A stretch of DNA of 17,505 nucleotides from DASXTB01 sp036505615 (GCA_036505615.1 DASXTB010000051.1:1-17505), one strand, 5' to 3'. Numbered from the stretch's first letter, positions 1 through 6,675 are shown. Program-made: numbers and translations. The notes: generated by a model not told the origin, from the sequence alone.

Positions 1-99
1 ATCACTGATTCCAGCTTTGGCGTGATCTCTCTGCCGAAACGGACTAAAGGAGAGATGATTTCGAACGCTCTGTCAAAGAAATATCCGAATCAGAAATGA
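1..99 (+). CDS. 3' end of a probable antitoxin gene (partial)
   Basis: Frame 1 is open from the left edge to a TGA at 97-99 and gives 32 residues ending in SKKYPNQK. The stop overlaps the start of the PIN-domain gene as ATGA (ATG at 96-98). This overlap is the classic coupling of antitoxin and toxin genes, so I infer that this is the C-terminus of the cognate antitoxin. Only the tail is visible; the DNA-binding part lies outside the window, so the family (AbrB, RHH, Phd or other) cannot be named. Confidence 0.6.
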   Translation: MTDSSFGVISLPKRTKGEMISNALSKKYPNQK

Positions 100-506
100 T
101 TGTGCTGCTGGATACAAACATCTTGCTTGATGTCCTCGCCAATCGCCAACCCTATGTAGCGGCGTCCAGGAAGCTGTGGGAGCTTTCGGAACTGAGTAAA
201 ATCGAAGGTGTAATTTCGGCCATCAGTTTCAATAACATTTTCTATATCGTTCGCAAAGCTGCGGGGAACATTGTAGCTCGGGAGTGTTTAAGGAAGCTTC
301 GCGCTATCTTCAGACCCATCGAGGTAGACGAAAGAATCCTCAACCAGGCAATCGACTCTCCGATAGAGGACTTCGAGGATGCAATTCAATATTTCACTGC
401 TTTTCGAGCTGGGGCTTCCTATCTGGTTACACGAAATCCCGGGGATTTCCCCAAACAGAGCCCGATCCCGGTATTGACGGCTGAAATGTTTATCTCACAA
501 CGGTGA
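96..506 (+). CDS. PIN-domain toxin (VapC-like ribonuclease)
   Basis: A 136-residue protein, the usual size for a single-domain PIN toxin. It begins with a hydrophobic strand followed by the hallmark LLDTNILLDVL, placing the first metal-binding Asp at D6 with N8 next to it. The second acidic cluster is IEDFEDAIQY (D92, E94, D95) and the last is D117 in TRNPGDF. PIN toxins are Mg-dependent ribonucleases that cleave tRNA or rRNA and are held inactive by a co-transcribed antitoxin. The motif ISFNNIFYI replaces the Glu-containing second helix motif of classical VapC and resembles the PIN_3 subgroup. Its start overlaps the stop of the upstream partial gene, which supports a toxin-antitoxin operon. 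The target RNA cannot be read from the sequence. Confidence 0.88.
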   Translation: MIVLLDTNILLDVLANRQPYVAASRKLWELSELSKIEGVISAISFNNIFYIVRKAAGNIVARECLRKLRAIFRPIEVDERILNQAIDSPIEDFEDAIQYFTAFRAGASYLVTRNPGDFPKQSPIPVLTAEMFISQR

Positions 507-526
507 GACTCTCAAAACGTCGGCAA

Positions 527-613
527 TCACACTGAAAGTCCCATGCGACGCAGAAGATCGGCAAAGCGGGGATCCGCTCGCAGCTTGTCAAACTGGGGAT
601 CCGCTTTGATCAT
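527..613 (-). pseudogene. C-terminal remnant of a TPR/protein-kinase-type gene
   Basis: On the minus strand an ATG at 613-611 overlaps the stop of the SDR gene (TGATG) and opens a 28-codon frame ending in TGA at 529-527. The translation contains DPQFDKLRADPRF and LLRRMGL. From memory, this pattern (DP-x-F-D-x-LR-x-DPRF-x-x-LLRRMGL) closes large TPR-bearing Ser/Thr kinases and related regulators in Acidobacteria. No kinase or TPR sequence precedes it; the SDR gene lies directly upstream. I read it as the stub of a gene whose body was deleted. A translationally coupled small peptide is the alternative. Confidence 0.55.
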
Positions 614-1320
614 CAGCGTTCCAGCTTCATATTCAGTGGACGGAGGACGACCTCACTCATCCATGACTGCATGGGTTGTTTGAGAACTGAGAGAATTACC
701 TGGGCGACTTCTTCAGGCAAGAGGCTGTAAGGTTTCTTTTCCGATGCCGGCTCGTCTCCAAAATGGGTTCTAACAGACCCGGGCGCGATGCAACAAACCC
801 GGATGTTCTGGTTTCGAACCTCAAGCGCCAATGATTCGGTAAATCCCACGACGCCAAACTTCGAAGCGCAGTAGGCGGCCATGTTTGCGATACCGTTGTA
901 GCCGGCGCCCGAGGCAATGTTGACGATCTGTCCTCCCTTGTTCTTCAGGTAGGGCAGGATTTCCCGGCAGGCAAAGAAAATTCCCCGCAGGTTAGTCTCC
1001 AGCGTTTCGTTCCACTGTTCGGCACTGGTTTCTGCAATGGAGACATGGTGTCCAAGGCCGGCTGAATTCACCAGGATATCCAGGCCGTCGAACTGTTCCG
1101 CGGCCGATTTTACCAACCGCCTCACCGACTGTTCCGATCGAACATCGCAGGCTATTGCGGCACTATCTTTCCCCAATTGCTTCTGCAGCGCGTGCAGCTT
1201 TCCTTCGGAGCGAGCTGACAAGACAACCCGTGCGCCTTCCTTGATAAGGGCGCGCGCCGTAGCTTCGCCGATGCCGCTGCTAGCGCCGGTCACGATGCAA
1301 ACTTTGCCATCCAAGTCCAT
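613..1320 (-). CDS. SDR-family NAD(P)-dependent oxidoreductase
   Basis: A 235-residue classical short-chain dehydrogenase/reductase with a Rossmann fold. The cofactor motif TGASSGIG is at residues 11-18, and the second motif is NSAG at 85-88 (usually NNAG). The catalytic tetrad is N110, S137, Y150 and K154, the last two in YCASK, followed by the PG motif in CIAPGSVRT. R37 after the second beta strand is compatible with NADP preference, though this is only an inference. It would reduce a carbonyl or oxidise an alcohol in the cytoplasm; the substrate is not readable. Its ATG lies one base after the stop of the MFS transporter gene, so the two are almost certainly co-transcribed and probably translationally coupled, which suggests that the SDR acts on the imported compound. 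Confidence 0.9.
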   Translation of the reverse strand: MDLDGKVCIVTGASSGIGEATARALIKEGARVVLSARSEGKLHALQKQLGKDSAAIACDVRSEQSVRRLVKSAAEQFDGLDILVNSAGLGHHVSIAETSAEQWNETLETNLRGIFFACREILPYLKNKGGQIVNIASGAGYNGIANMAAYCASKFGVVGFTESLALEVRNQNIRVCCIAPGSVRTHFGDEPASEKKPYSLLPEEVAQVILSVLKQPMQSWMSEVVLRPLNMKLER

Positions 1321-1321
1321 G

Positions 1322-2635
1322 CTACGCTTCCAGCACTACGTCAACTTTTGTCTTCTTCTGGCGCAGCGCCAGGATCATCCCCACTGACAGCAGCGCCGAC
1401 AGAGAGAGGTACAACAGTCCTCCCGCAAACGAATTTGTCTTCGTTCTTACGTACCCTAAGATGTAGCCTCCAACAAAACCACCCAGGTTGCCGATTGAGT
1501 TGATCAGACCGATGGCGGCTGCAGCCGCAGACCCGGTCAGAAAACTCGAAGGCAAGGGCCAGAAGCCCGGCAGATAGGAATACAGGATTGCACCGGTGCA
1601 ACAAAGTGTCAGTATGGCCAGTACAGGGTTGTTCAGGCTGATGGCGCTCAGTAGGAAGCCTACAGCGCCCAAAGTAATGGGCAGGGCGGCGTGAAAGCGG
1701 CGCTCACCGGTGCGATCCGATGACCACCCCATGATCAACATCAAGAGCAAGGTAACGCAGTACGTTAAAGAAACTATCAAGCTGACTTTGAAGTCGGAAA
1801 ACCCGGACAGATTCTTCACCAGGGTGGGAAACCAAAAATTAAATCCATAGGTGCTGGTGACAACAAAGAAGTAAGCCAACGCAAGCAACACCACTTCCCG
1901 ATCTTTAAGAGCCTCCCAAATCCGGTAGGAATGCGCAGCCGACCTGGCTTGCTTCTCGCGTTCCAGCTCAGCAGTGATCCACAGCCGTTCTTCCTCCGGC
2001 AACCATTTGGCTTCCCGAGGCCAGTCTGTCAGGTAAAAAATGGTCACTACGCCGAAAATGATTGCGGGCAACCCTTCTAGGACAAACAGCCAGCGCCATC
2101 CCGCCATACCCAGCCAATGTATCCCCAGGAGGAAACCTGAAATTGGCGAGCCGATAACGCTGGAAAGAGGTATGGCGGCCATAAAGAGGGCAACGGCTTT
2201 GGCCCTGTCTTGATAACGAAACCAGTGGCTCAGATATACGATGACCCCGGGAAAGAATCCTGCTTCTCCGACGCCAAGAAAAAAACGCACCCAGTAGAAT
2301 TGCTTGTCCGTGTGGATGAAGCCCATTCCTGCGGCCAGTATTCCCCAGGTGATCATGATGCGGGCAATCCAGCCTCGCGCGCTCCAGTTTTCAACCAGCA
2401 GCGTTCCCGGAATCTCAAACAGAAAGTATCCAACAAAAAAAATCCCCGCTCCAAAACCGTACACCGCGTCAGTAAAGCCGAGATCCTGCTTCATCTCGAG
2501 GGCGGCGATATTTACGTTGACTCGGTCCAGGAAAGCAATGACGTAAAGCAACATCAAGTAAGGAATCAATCTGAGTGCGATGCGATGGCGGGCGCGTTCA
2601 CCTGCTGTGGATAGATCCTCGGTTCGGCTTGTCAC
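1322..2635 (-). CDS. MFS transporter, anion:cation symporter type
   Basis: A twelve-helix major facilitator of about 437 residues. The N-terminal helix runs through LIPYLMLLYVIAFLDRVNV, whose DRVNV is typical of the anion:cation symporter (ACS) family. GWSSDRTGERR between the two halves matches the repeated MFS loop motif. ACS members import organic or sugar acids (galactonate, glucarate, tartrate, phthalate or 4-hydroxyphenylacetate types) with protons. The frame is open to a TTG at 2797, but that start lies inside a palindromic repeat and adds 54 residues without transmembrane character. I prefer the GTG at 2635, which puts helix 1 at the usual distance from the N-terminus and gives a normal family length; neither start has a strong ribosome site. 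It ends one base before the SDR gene. Confidence 0.85.
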   Translation of the reverse strand: MTSRTEDLSTAGERARHRIALRLIPYLMLLYVIAFLDRVNVNIAALEMKQDLGFTDAVYGFGAGIFFVGYFLFEIPGTLLVENWSARGWIARIMITWGILAAGMGFIHTDKQFYWVRFFLGVGEAGFFPGVIVYLSHWFRYQDRAKAVALFMAAIPLSSVIGSPISGFLLGIHWLGMAGWRWLFVLEGLPAIIFGVVTIFYLTDWPREAKWLPEEERLWITAELEREKQARSAAHSYRIWEALKDREVVLLALAYFFVVTSTYGFNFWFPTLVKNLSGFSDFKVSLIVSLTYCVTLLLMLIMGWSSDRTGERRFHAALPITLGAVGFLLSAISLNNPVLAILTLCCTGAILYSYLPGFWPLPSSFLTGSAAAAAIGLINSIGNLGGFVGGYILGYVRTKTNSFAGGLLYLSLSALLSVGMILALRQKKTKVDVVLEA

Positions 2636-2760
2636 AAGACGCCGTATAGTATCAGTTTCGTATTTCGGGGCCAATGGCGTTTCGAACCCGGTGCTGTGGC
2701 AAGAAACGTGTTGCTCGTCCGAGCCGCGCCCGTCCGAAACTGTGAAGAAATTGCTTTTAT

Positions 2761-2840
2761 CTGTACGAGCGACCCCGTGTGGTCGCCCCTTCTCCAATAA
2801 GAGCCCCTGTCCGGGCGGCCACGCAGGGCCGCCCCTACAG
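2761..2840. repeat. 80-bp composite palindromic element (MITE/REP-like)
   Basis: The element is bounded by the inverted pentamer CTGTA (2761-2765) and TACAG (2836-2840). Inside are two hairpins: GCGACC/GGTCGC with a 6-nt loop at 2769-2786, and GGGCGGCC/GGCCGCCC with loop ACGCAG at 2813-2834. Both arms look like variants of one GGGGCG-type palindrome. No coding potential is credible here, although an over-extended reading of the MFS gene would begin inside it. The size and terminal inverted repeats suggest a non-autonomous mobile or REP-type element. Confidence 0.7.
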
Positions 2841-2936
2841 TCAAATTGATTTTTTCACGCGTCTCAGCAAGCGGTGTCTCGTCGTAGACTGCCTCAAGCC
2901 GATGAAACGACAGGGAACACTGGGAACCGCCTCGCT

Positions 2937-2964
2937 TTGATCTGCCAATGTTATTCTGTAGAAT
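2937..2964 (+). promoter_or_regulatory. Sigma-70-type promoter of tRNA-Ala
   Basis: TTGATC (2937-2942) and TAGAAT (2959-2964) are separated by 16 bp and lie 22 bp before the mature tRNA 5' end. Transcription would start near 2971, leaving a short leader for RNase P to remove. Confidence 0.6.
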
Positions 2965-2985
2965 ACGGCGCTGCAGCCAACTCAT

Positions 2986-3058
2986 GGGGACGTAGCTCAG
3001 TTGGTAGAGCATCCGGCTCGCATTCGGAAGGTCGAGGGTTCGAATCCCTTCGTCTCCA
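2986..3058 (+). tRNA. tRNA-Ala (anticodon CGC)
   Basis: A 73-nt cloverleaf. The acceptor stem GGGGACG pairs with CGTCTCC with one G-U pair. The D arm is GCTC/GAGC, the anticodon stem TCCGG/TCGGA has loop CTCGCAT, and the T arm contains GGTTCGAATCC. The anticodon CGC reads the Ala codon GCG. The discriminator base is A and CCA is not encoded, so it must be added by CCA-adding nucleotidyltransferase. It stands alone between the MFS/SDR operon and the pilin gene. Confidence 0.96.
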
Positions 3059-3140
3059 TTGATCCTCGGATCATCTTAGACAGTCAGTTCCACTCGCCCG
3101 CCGTTCTATGTAAATCCCAACTTCGCTGGAAGGATCTTTG

Positions 3141-3182
3141 TTCCGTGACAGATTCCGTCACTCGGAATGACGAATTTCGTCA
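3141..3182. repeat. Two adjacent hairpins (intergenic repeat fragment)
   Basis: TTCC-GTGAC pairs with GTCAC-(TC)-GGAA across a 7-nt loop (3141-3168). The next stem, TGACGA-ATT-TCGTCA (3168-3182), is a perfect 6-bp hairpin. On the minus strand the stretch reads GTCATTCCGAGTGACGGAAT, like the GTCATTCCGAG-type intergenic repeats known from many bacterial genomes. There is no T-tract, so it is not a convincing terminator for the tRNA. Confidence 0.5.
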
Positions 3183-3303
3183 AGTTGGCAGAGACGGAGT
3201 GCGGTCCTGCTGATGGGGGGCAAATGTTATGGATCTTGAATCATAGGCCAAGCTATTGTTTACAAGCAATATAGGCTTTTCGCTCACCGAACGCTTTGTG
3301 CCT

Positions 3304-3319
3304 TGGGCACCGAATTGCT
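3304..3319 (+). promoter_or_regulatory. Possible sigma-54 promoter of the pilin gene
   Basis: TGGGCACCGAATTGCT keeps the invariant GG-N10-GC spacing of -24/-12 promoters (GG at 3305-3306, GC at 3317-3318), and the -12 box TTGCT matches perfectly. The -24 box carries an extra G before CAC, so the match is not perfect. The start would be near 3330, giving a leader of about 90 nt. Type IV pilin genes in several phyla are transcribed by sigma-54 with PilR, which makes the site plausible. Confidence 0.4.
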
Positions 3320-3419
3320 TAAAGGGGTTCACCGCCTCTGCTGAAACGCAGATTAAAGTCGAAAGCGGAAAACTCCCGAAAGTGGAGAACAACTAAATAT
3401 AAAGTTACTTGGAGGAAAA

Positions 3420-3854
3420 ATGAGTCAAAAGGGTTTCTCTCTAATTGAGCTCCTGATCGTCGTGGCGATTATCGGAATTATCGCCGCCATCGCGGTCCCC
3501 AATCTGTTGCAGTCGAAAGCTGCGGCCAACGAAGCCAGCGCCATCGCTTCCTGCCGCAACCTGTGCACTGCGGAAATTACCTACTACACGACCAAAGGCA
3601 GCGGCAAGTACGGCGCCTTGGCCGATCTGCAGGCCCAGACCTTAGTCGATAACGTCCTCGGTTCCGGCCAGAAGGATGGTTACAATTTCGCACTTGCAGG
3701 CGCGGGCGCCACGGACAATTTCACAGTCACTGCCACGCCGGTAACGGTAGGCAAGACTGGAAACCGTGGATTCTTCACCGACGCCACAGCCGTTATCCGC
3801 TACACCCTGGATGGATCGGCTCCGACCGCCGCCAGCCCCGCACTTGGCAAGTAA
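3420..3854 (+). CDS. Type IV pilin-like major pilin / pseudopilin
   Basis: A 144-residue class III signal peptide protein. MSQKG precedes the cleavage site and the mature protein starts with FSLIELLIVVAIIGIIAAIA, carrying the conserved Glu at position 5. The prepilin peptidase would cut after G5 and methylate F6. The hydrophobic N-terminal helix is followed by a small alanine- and glycine-rich head with two close cysteines (CRNLC) and a TVTATPV strand region. The size fits a PilA-like or major pseudopilin protein; assembly into a type IV pilus or type II secretion pseudopilus cannot be decided because no pil or gsp genes lie nearby. Ribosome site GGAGG ends 4 nt before the ATG. The upstream sigma-54-like site and the strong terminator downstream mark a single-gene unit that is probably highly expressed. 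Confidence 0.9.
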   Translation: MSQKGFSLIELLIVVAIIGIIAAIAVPNLLQSKAAANEASAIASCRNLCTAEITYYTTKGSGKYGALADLQAQTLVDNVLGSGQKDGYNFALAGAGATDNFTVTATPVTVGKTGNRGFFTDATAVIRYTLDGSAPTAASPALGK

Positions 3855-3880
3855 CACCCACCCTAGCAACCCGCCTCGAC

Positions 3881-3914
3881 AGCCCCGGTTTCATCGCCGG
3901 GGCTTTCTTTTTTT
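3881..3914 (+). terminator. Rho-independent terminator after the pilin gene
   Basis: A perfect 8-bp stem AGCCCCGG/CCGGGGCT with an 8-nt loop is followed directly by TTCTTTTTTT. It lies 26 nt after the pilin stop. The opposing peptidase gene ends inside this hairpin, at 3891. Confidence 0.93.
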
Positions 3915-5054
3915 GGAACAAAAGCGTTGCACGGCGTCGACCAGAATCCGAGCGCACTGGACCACTGAATCCAGGTTGACCCATTCCACAGCCTCATGCG
4001 CTCCCGCTCCGGATGGACCGTAGTTGACAGCAGGTATGCCTGCGCTAGCAAAGATAGCCGCATCCATCCAGTAGCCCACACCCACTTCAGCCGGCTTCCG
4101 TCCGGTCACAGAAGTAACTGCGTCACGCAAGCAGCAGACCACAGCGGCCTCGCGATCACAGATAAGAGACGGCCGATCAAAAAAGCAGCTGACAATTGAC
4201 TCCTCTCCCGTCCGGCGGACAACTTCGCGCAGCTCGGATTCCACTTGCGCTACCGTCTCGCCAGGCAGCGTGCGACGCTCCACGCGCAAGCGGCACTCGG
4301 GAGCGTAGGTTGATAACCCGATCCCTCCATTGACCAGGGCGCAGTGAAGAGAGGCCGGCCCCAGGAGCGGATGAACGCGCTGCCGAAGTTTTTCGCGATC
4401 AAATTCCTCCAGCGCCACGATGATCTTGGCCATCCTGCCGATGGCGCTGACGCCCAGATCCCAACGGCTTCCATGAGCGGCGCGGCCCGTGGTTATAAGT
4501 TCGGCCCAAACGAAACCCTTGTGGCCTAAGATCAGTTGGCCTTCGCTCGGTTCCGTAACGATGCAGGCATCGGCCTGATGGCGGCTGACAAAATTCATAG
4601 CGCCGACGCTGGCATATTCTTCGTCAGCCACGAGCGCGACCAGCAACCGGCCATCAATATCGCCGCCGGCAAGAGCCGCCGCTGCGGCCATAATCGCGGC
4701 AGCACTGCCTTTCATGTCGTAGCTGCCCCGCCCATAAATTTTCTCTCCCTCAACGCGCGGCTCGAACGCAGGAATAGTCATTCCCGAAGTACCGACGGTA
4801 TCAAGGTGCGCGCACAGCACCAGTGTAGGGCCCGAGTGGCCGCCGAGTTCCGCCACCACGTTTGGCCGGCCAGGGGCTGCTTCCTCCAACCAGGACCGAA
4901 CGCCGCGCGCATTCAACCACTCACATGCGACCGAAGCGATAGCGGCTTCGCCGTTGGCTTCGTCAGGCGCCAAAGAGGGGTTGATCGAGGGTACGCGGAC
5001 CAAGCGCTGCACGACATCCAGTACAGCGTCGCGGGCCAGGGGATGGATCGTCAT
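3891..5054 (-). CDS. M20-family metallopeptidase (ArgE/DapE/CPG2-like)
   Basis: A 387-residue zinc-dependent amidohydrolase. The motif LCAHLDTVG gives ligand H83 and supporting D85. GRGSYDMKG supplies the bridging ligand D113. VADEEYA supplies catalytic base E145 and ligand E146. VTEPSEG gives E168, and GAGAHEAVEW gives the last ligand H353. The full M20 set is present with the dimerisation lid between. Such enzymes cleave acetylornithine, succinyl-diaminopimelate, or the C-terminal glutamate of folate and peptides; the neighbours do not point to one substrate, so no symbol is given. The last residues, KKRKPRR, are encoded by the opposing pilin terminator. The ATG at 5054 has only a weak upstream TTGAG as ribosome site. 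Confidence 0.9.
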   Translation of the reverse strand: MTIHPLARDAVLDVVQRLVRVPSINPSLAPDEANGEAAIASVACEWLNARGVRSWLEEAAPGRPNVVAELGGHSGPTLVLCAHLDTVGTSGMTIPAFEPRVEGEKIYGRGSYDMKGSAAAIMAAAAALAGGDIDGRLLVALVADEEYASVGAMNFVSRHQADACIVTEPSEGQLILGHKGFVWAELITTGRAAHGSRWDLGVSAIGRMAKIIVALEEFDREKLRQRVHPLLGPASLHCALVNGGIGLSTYAPECRLRVERRTLPGETVAQVESELREVVRRTGEESIVSCFFDRPSLICDREAAVVCCLRDAVTSVTGRKPAEVGVGYWMDAAIFASAGIPAVNYGPSGAGAHEAVEWVNLDSVVQCARILVDAVQRFCSKKRKPRR

Positions 5055-5121
5055 GGCAAATTCTCAAGAACCCAGACTACTTAACACGCTAGCCCCAGAT
5101 TAATTCACCAATCCGGAAAGA

Positions 5122-5385
5122 CTAGCCCGACATCTCGCCTACAATCACGTGTCTTATTGCAGTCACAACGGACTCGGCGCTATGGTCGCCCGATTCCAGC
5201 GTCAGCTCCCAATGAAACTGCTGTGGTCCGTTAACAACGATCCTCCAATCCGAATCGTGGTAATTCGAACCTAAAGTTGCGCTCCAGTCATCCGGCAAAT
5301 TTTTGAAGGCCTCGTCAATGGACTTTCGAATCCGCCGCTCGGCTTCCGGGTTACCGAAACGCGGGAACTCAATCTTAACCGCCAT
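5122..5385 (-). CDS. Hypothetical protein, 87 aa
   Basis: I do not recognise this protein. It is a small, soluble, mixed-charge protein without a signal peptide, transmembrane segment or cysteines. A charged helix (NPEAERRIRKSIDEAFKNL) is followed by strand-like segments (DWRIVVNGPQQFHWELTLE) and a terminal helix. The ATG is preceded by AGTGAG at a suitable distance. It lies 67 bp upstream of the M20 peptidase in the same direction, so the two may share a transcript. Its composition resembles its neighbours and gives no sign of recent transfer. A DUF-type housekeeping or binding protein is possible, but nothing in the sequence tells the function. Confidence 0.6.
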   Translation of the reverse strand: MAVKIEFPRFGNPEAERRIRKSIDEAFKNLPDDWSATLGSNYHDSDWRIVVNGPQQFHWELTLESGDHSAESVVTAIRHVIVGEMSG

Positions 5386-5475
5386 TTTTACTCACTGGAT
5401 GTCGTAAGTGATAATTCGATCTGCGCCCAGATCATGCCCAAGATGCCAGACTTTGAAAACGACCCTGGATGAAAC

Positions 5476-5518
5476 TCCCTCTTCGGGAAGTCTATCGCGA
5501 AAGCTCGGGAAAGAGGGA
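5476..5518. repeat. Inverted repeat in the 390-bp spacer
   Basis: TCCCTCTT (5476-5483) and AAGAGGGA (5511-5518) form a perfect 8-bp stem around a 27-nt loop. It lies in the non-coding stretch 5386-5775 between the response regulator and the small hypothetical gene. Without a T-tract on either side it is not a standard terminator. Confidence 0.45.
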
Positions 5519-5641
5519 ATTATGCTTTCAAATTTTCTACCGTAAGCCGCGGCTATTTAGGCGAACTCCGTTCTAATAACGAAGTTGACACATAGAGCCG
5601 TCTTCATCCACGACCACGCTCTCAGGTAGCCGATGCCCGCC

Positions 5642-5693
5642 GTGTCCTTGGTGTCCTTTGTGGTTAAAGCGCTTTTTTTGACCACCGGGGACA
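5642..5693. repeat. 9-bp quasi-tandem repeat within an imperfect hairpin
   Basis: GTGTCCTTG and GTGTCCTTT stand in tandem (5642-5659), followed by GTGGT. A partner half ACCAC...GGACAC at 5681-5693 makes a long imperfect stem around TTAAAGCGCTTTTTTTG. Apart from this and the 5476-5518 stem, I see nothing convincing in 5386-5775. Confidence 0.5.
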
Positions 5694-5775
5694 CAACGGG
5701 CACAGCAGCGGCAAACTAACGCGTGGACTTACAAGTTAGTTCAGCGTGAGGGGCGAAAATATGTGCCAGAACTCT

Positions 5776-6147
5776 TCAGGCGAAGATGCGGCGAATTTCA
5801 GTGCTCAATTCCGGCAGGCGAATCTTGGATACGAACCCGTCCGCACCGCATGATTCACATGAGATACGCAGTTGTTGCCCATCGTCAATGCTTACAAGGA
5901 TAACTCGGATTGTAGGAAAGCGCTTTCTCAACTGTTGTGTCACTTCCAAACCATTCATCACTGGCATTTGTATATCCATCAAGACCAACTGGGGGTTTAA
6001 GGCCTGTACTTTGTCTAGTGCCTGCGGGCCGTTTGAGGCAGTTCCTACCACCTCCACGGTTTCTTGCTCGCTGAGGTAGGAGCAAATGGTTTTTTGCGCG
6101 ATGGATGAGTCATCGACGACCAAAGTGCGAATTCTATGCTGATCCAT
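5776..6147 (-). CDS. Single-domain response regulator (CheY-like receiver)
   Basis: A 123-residue receiver domain with no output domain. The acidic pair is D12-D13 (VVDDSS), the phospho-acceptor is D58 in LVLMDIQMP, the switch hydroxyl is S86 in VILVS, and the conserved lysine is K108 in VSKIR. The protein ends right after the last receiver helix. It would be phosphorylated by a histidine kinase encoded elsewhere and act by protein contacts (motility, chemotaxis or phosphorelay). The C-terminal half has the pattern of receivers usually joined to LuxR-type (NarL) output domains, so an ancestral loss of the HTH domain is possible. The ribosome site AAGGAG sits 11 nt before the ATG. The gene appears monocistronic, with about 390 bp of non-coding DNA downstream. 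Confidence 0.9.
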   Translation of the reverse strand: MDQHRIRTLVVDDSSIAQKTICSYLSEQETVEVVGTASNGPQALDKVQALNPQLVLMDIQMPVMNGLEVTQQLRKRFPTIRVILVSIDDGQQLRISCESCGADGFVSKIRLPELSTEIRRIFA

Positions 6148-6449
6148 GGCCGATCCTACTCCTTCCCCCCAAAGACAAGTGTCTGAGGGGAAGTTACGTT
6201 ATTTCGTAACCACGGAGAATAGGGCGAATCTTGTATAATCCGAAGGAATTAGACCTAGTGGCCTCTGACTGACTGAGACCACGGGGATTAATGGGGACGC
6301 GGAGACACTGACTGCCACGGAACGGCGGATGCCTAGCCGGGATGCTCCGCGCTGCAAGCGCCTAAAAACAATCAACTTAGGTGTCGCCCAGAACGACACT
6401 GGCTGGCCGCGCGTATGGAATTACGCTTGTTTGAAGCCGAGGACCAGCG

Positions 6450-6554
6450 TCACGGGAAAATGCGGGAGGCGGCGATGAATCCCTGCACAAACAACCAATA
6501 CAACAGGAAGGCCGTCGCCACCGCTCCCAGAAGGTAAAGTCTACTTTTCCCCAC
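6450..6554 (-). CDS. Possible 34-aa single-pass membrane peptide
   Basis: A GTG start at 6554 with GAGG 8 nt upstream opens a 34-codon frame that ends in TGA at 6452-6450. The peptide has a short basic N-terminus (MGKSR), one hydrophobic helix through YLLGAVATAFLLYWLFVQGF and a short tail ending SRIFP. That is the architecture of real bacterial small membrane proteins. It lies 121 bp downstream of recA on the same strand, in a 528-bp space (6148-6675) without other genes. No homolog is recognised, and chance remains possible at this length. Confidence 0.35.
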   Translation of the reverse strand: MGKSRLYLLGAVATAFLLYWLFVQGFIAASRIFP

Positions 6555-6595
6555 GACCCTAACCTCAGCTCTTTAGACTGATACGTCAGGATCGG

Positions 6596-6613
6596 GTTCA
6601 AAGATTCTTGAAC
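6596..6613. repeat. GTTCAA/TTGAAC inverted repeat downstream of recA
   Basis: GTTCAA and TTGAAC flank a 6-nt centre, forming a perfect 6-bp stem 62 bp past the recA stop. It may be a weak hairpin at the recA mRNA end or an operator for the small ORF that follows. There is no U-tract, so it is not a canonical terminator. The remaining 6148-6449 stretch contains a TATAAT-like box at 6234-6239 on the + strand, but I see no gene it could serve. Confidence 0.3.
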
Positions 6614-6675
6614 GCGACCATTCTGGTCTTCGTGGCTATCCTTTCATCCGTTCTCAGCCGGCTCTCGATGTTGCG

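Noticed and set aside
2636..2797. 54-residue N-terminal extension of the MFS transporter
   Set aside because: Its TTG start lies in a palindromic repeat and the residues have no counterpart in the ACS family; GTG at 2635 gives a normal length.
3320..3419. Cyclic-di-GMP riboswitch in the pilin leader
   Set aside because: Pilin leaders sometimes carry GEMM riboswitches, but the conserved core and tetraloop-receptor pattern are not visible here.
4536..5084. 182-codon frame opposite the M20 peptidase
   Set aside because: It lies antisense to all catalytic motifs of the peptidase, and no export, domain or ribosome-site evidence supports it.
5563..5660. Possible gene remnant on the minus strand reading LPESVVVDEDGSMCQLRY
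   Set aside because: The short open frame continues into the 9-bp repeat and has no start, ribosome site or recognisable family; too weak to list.
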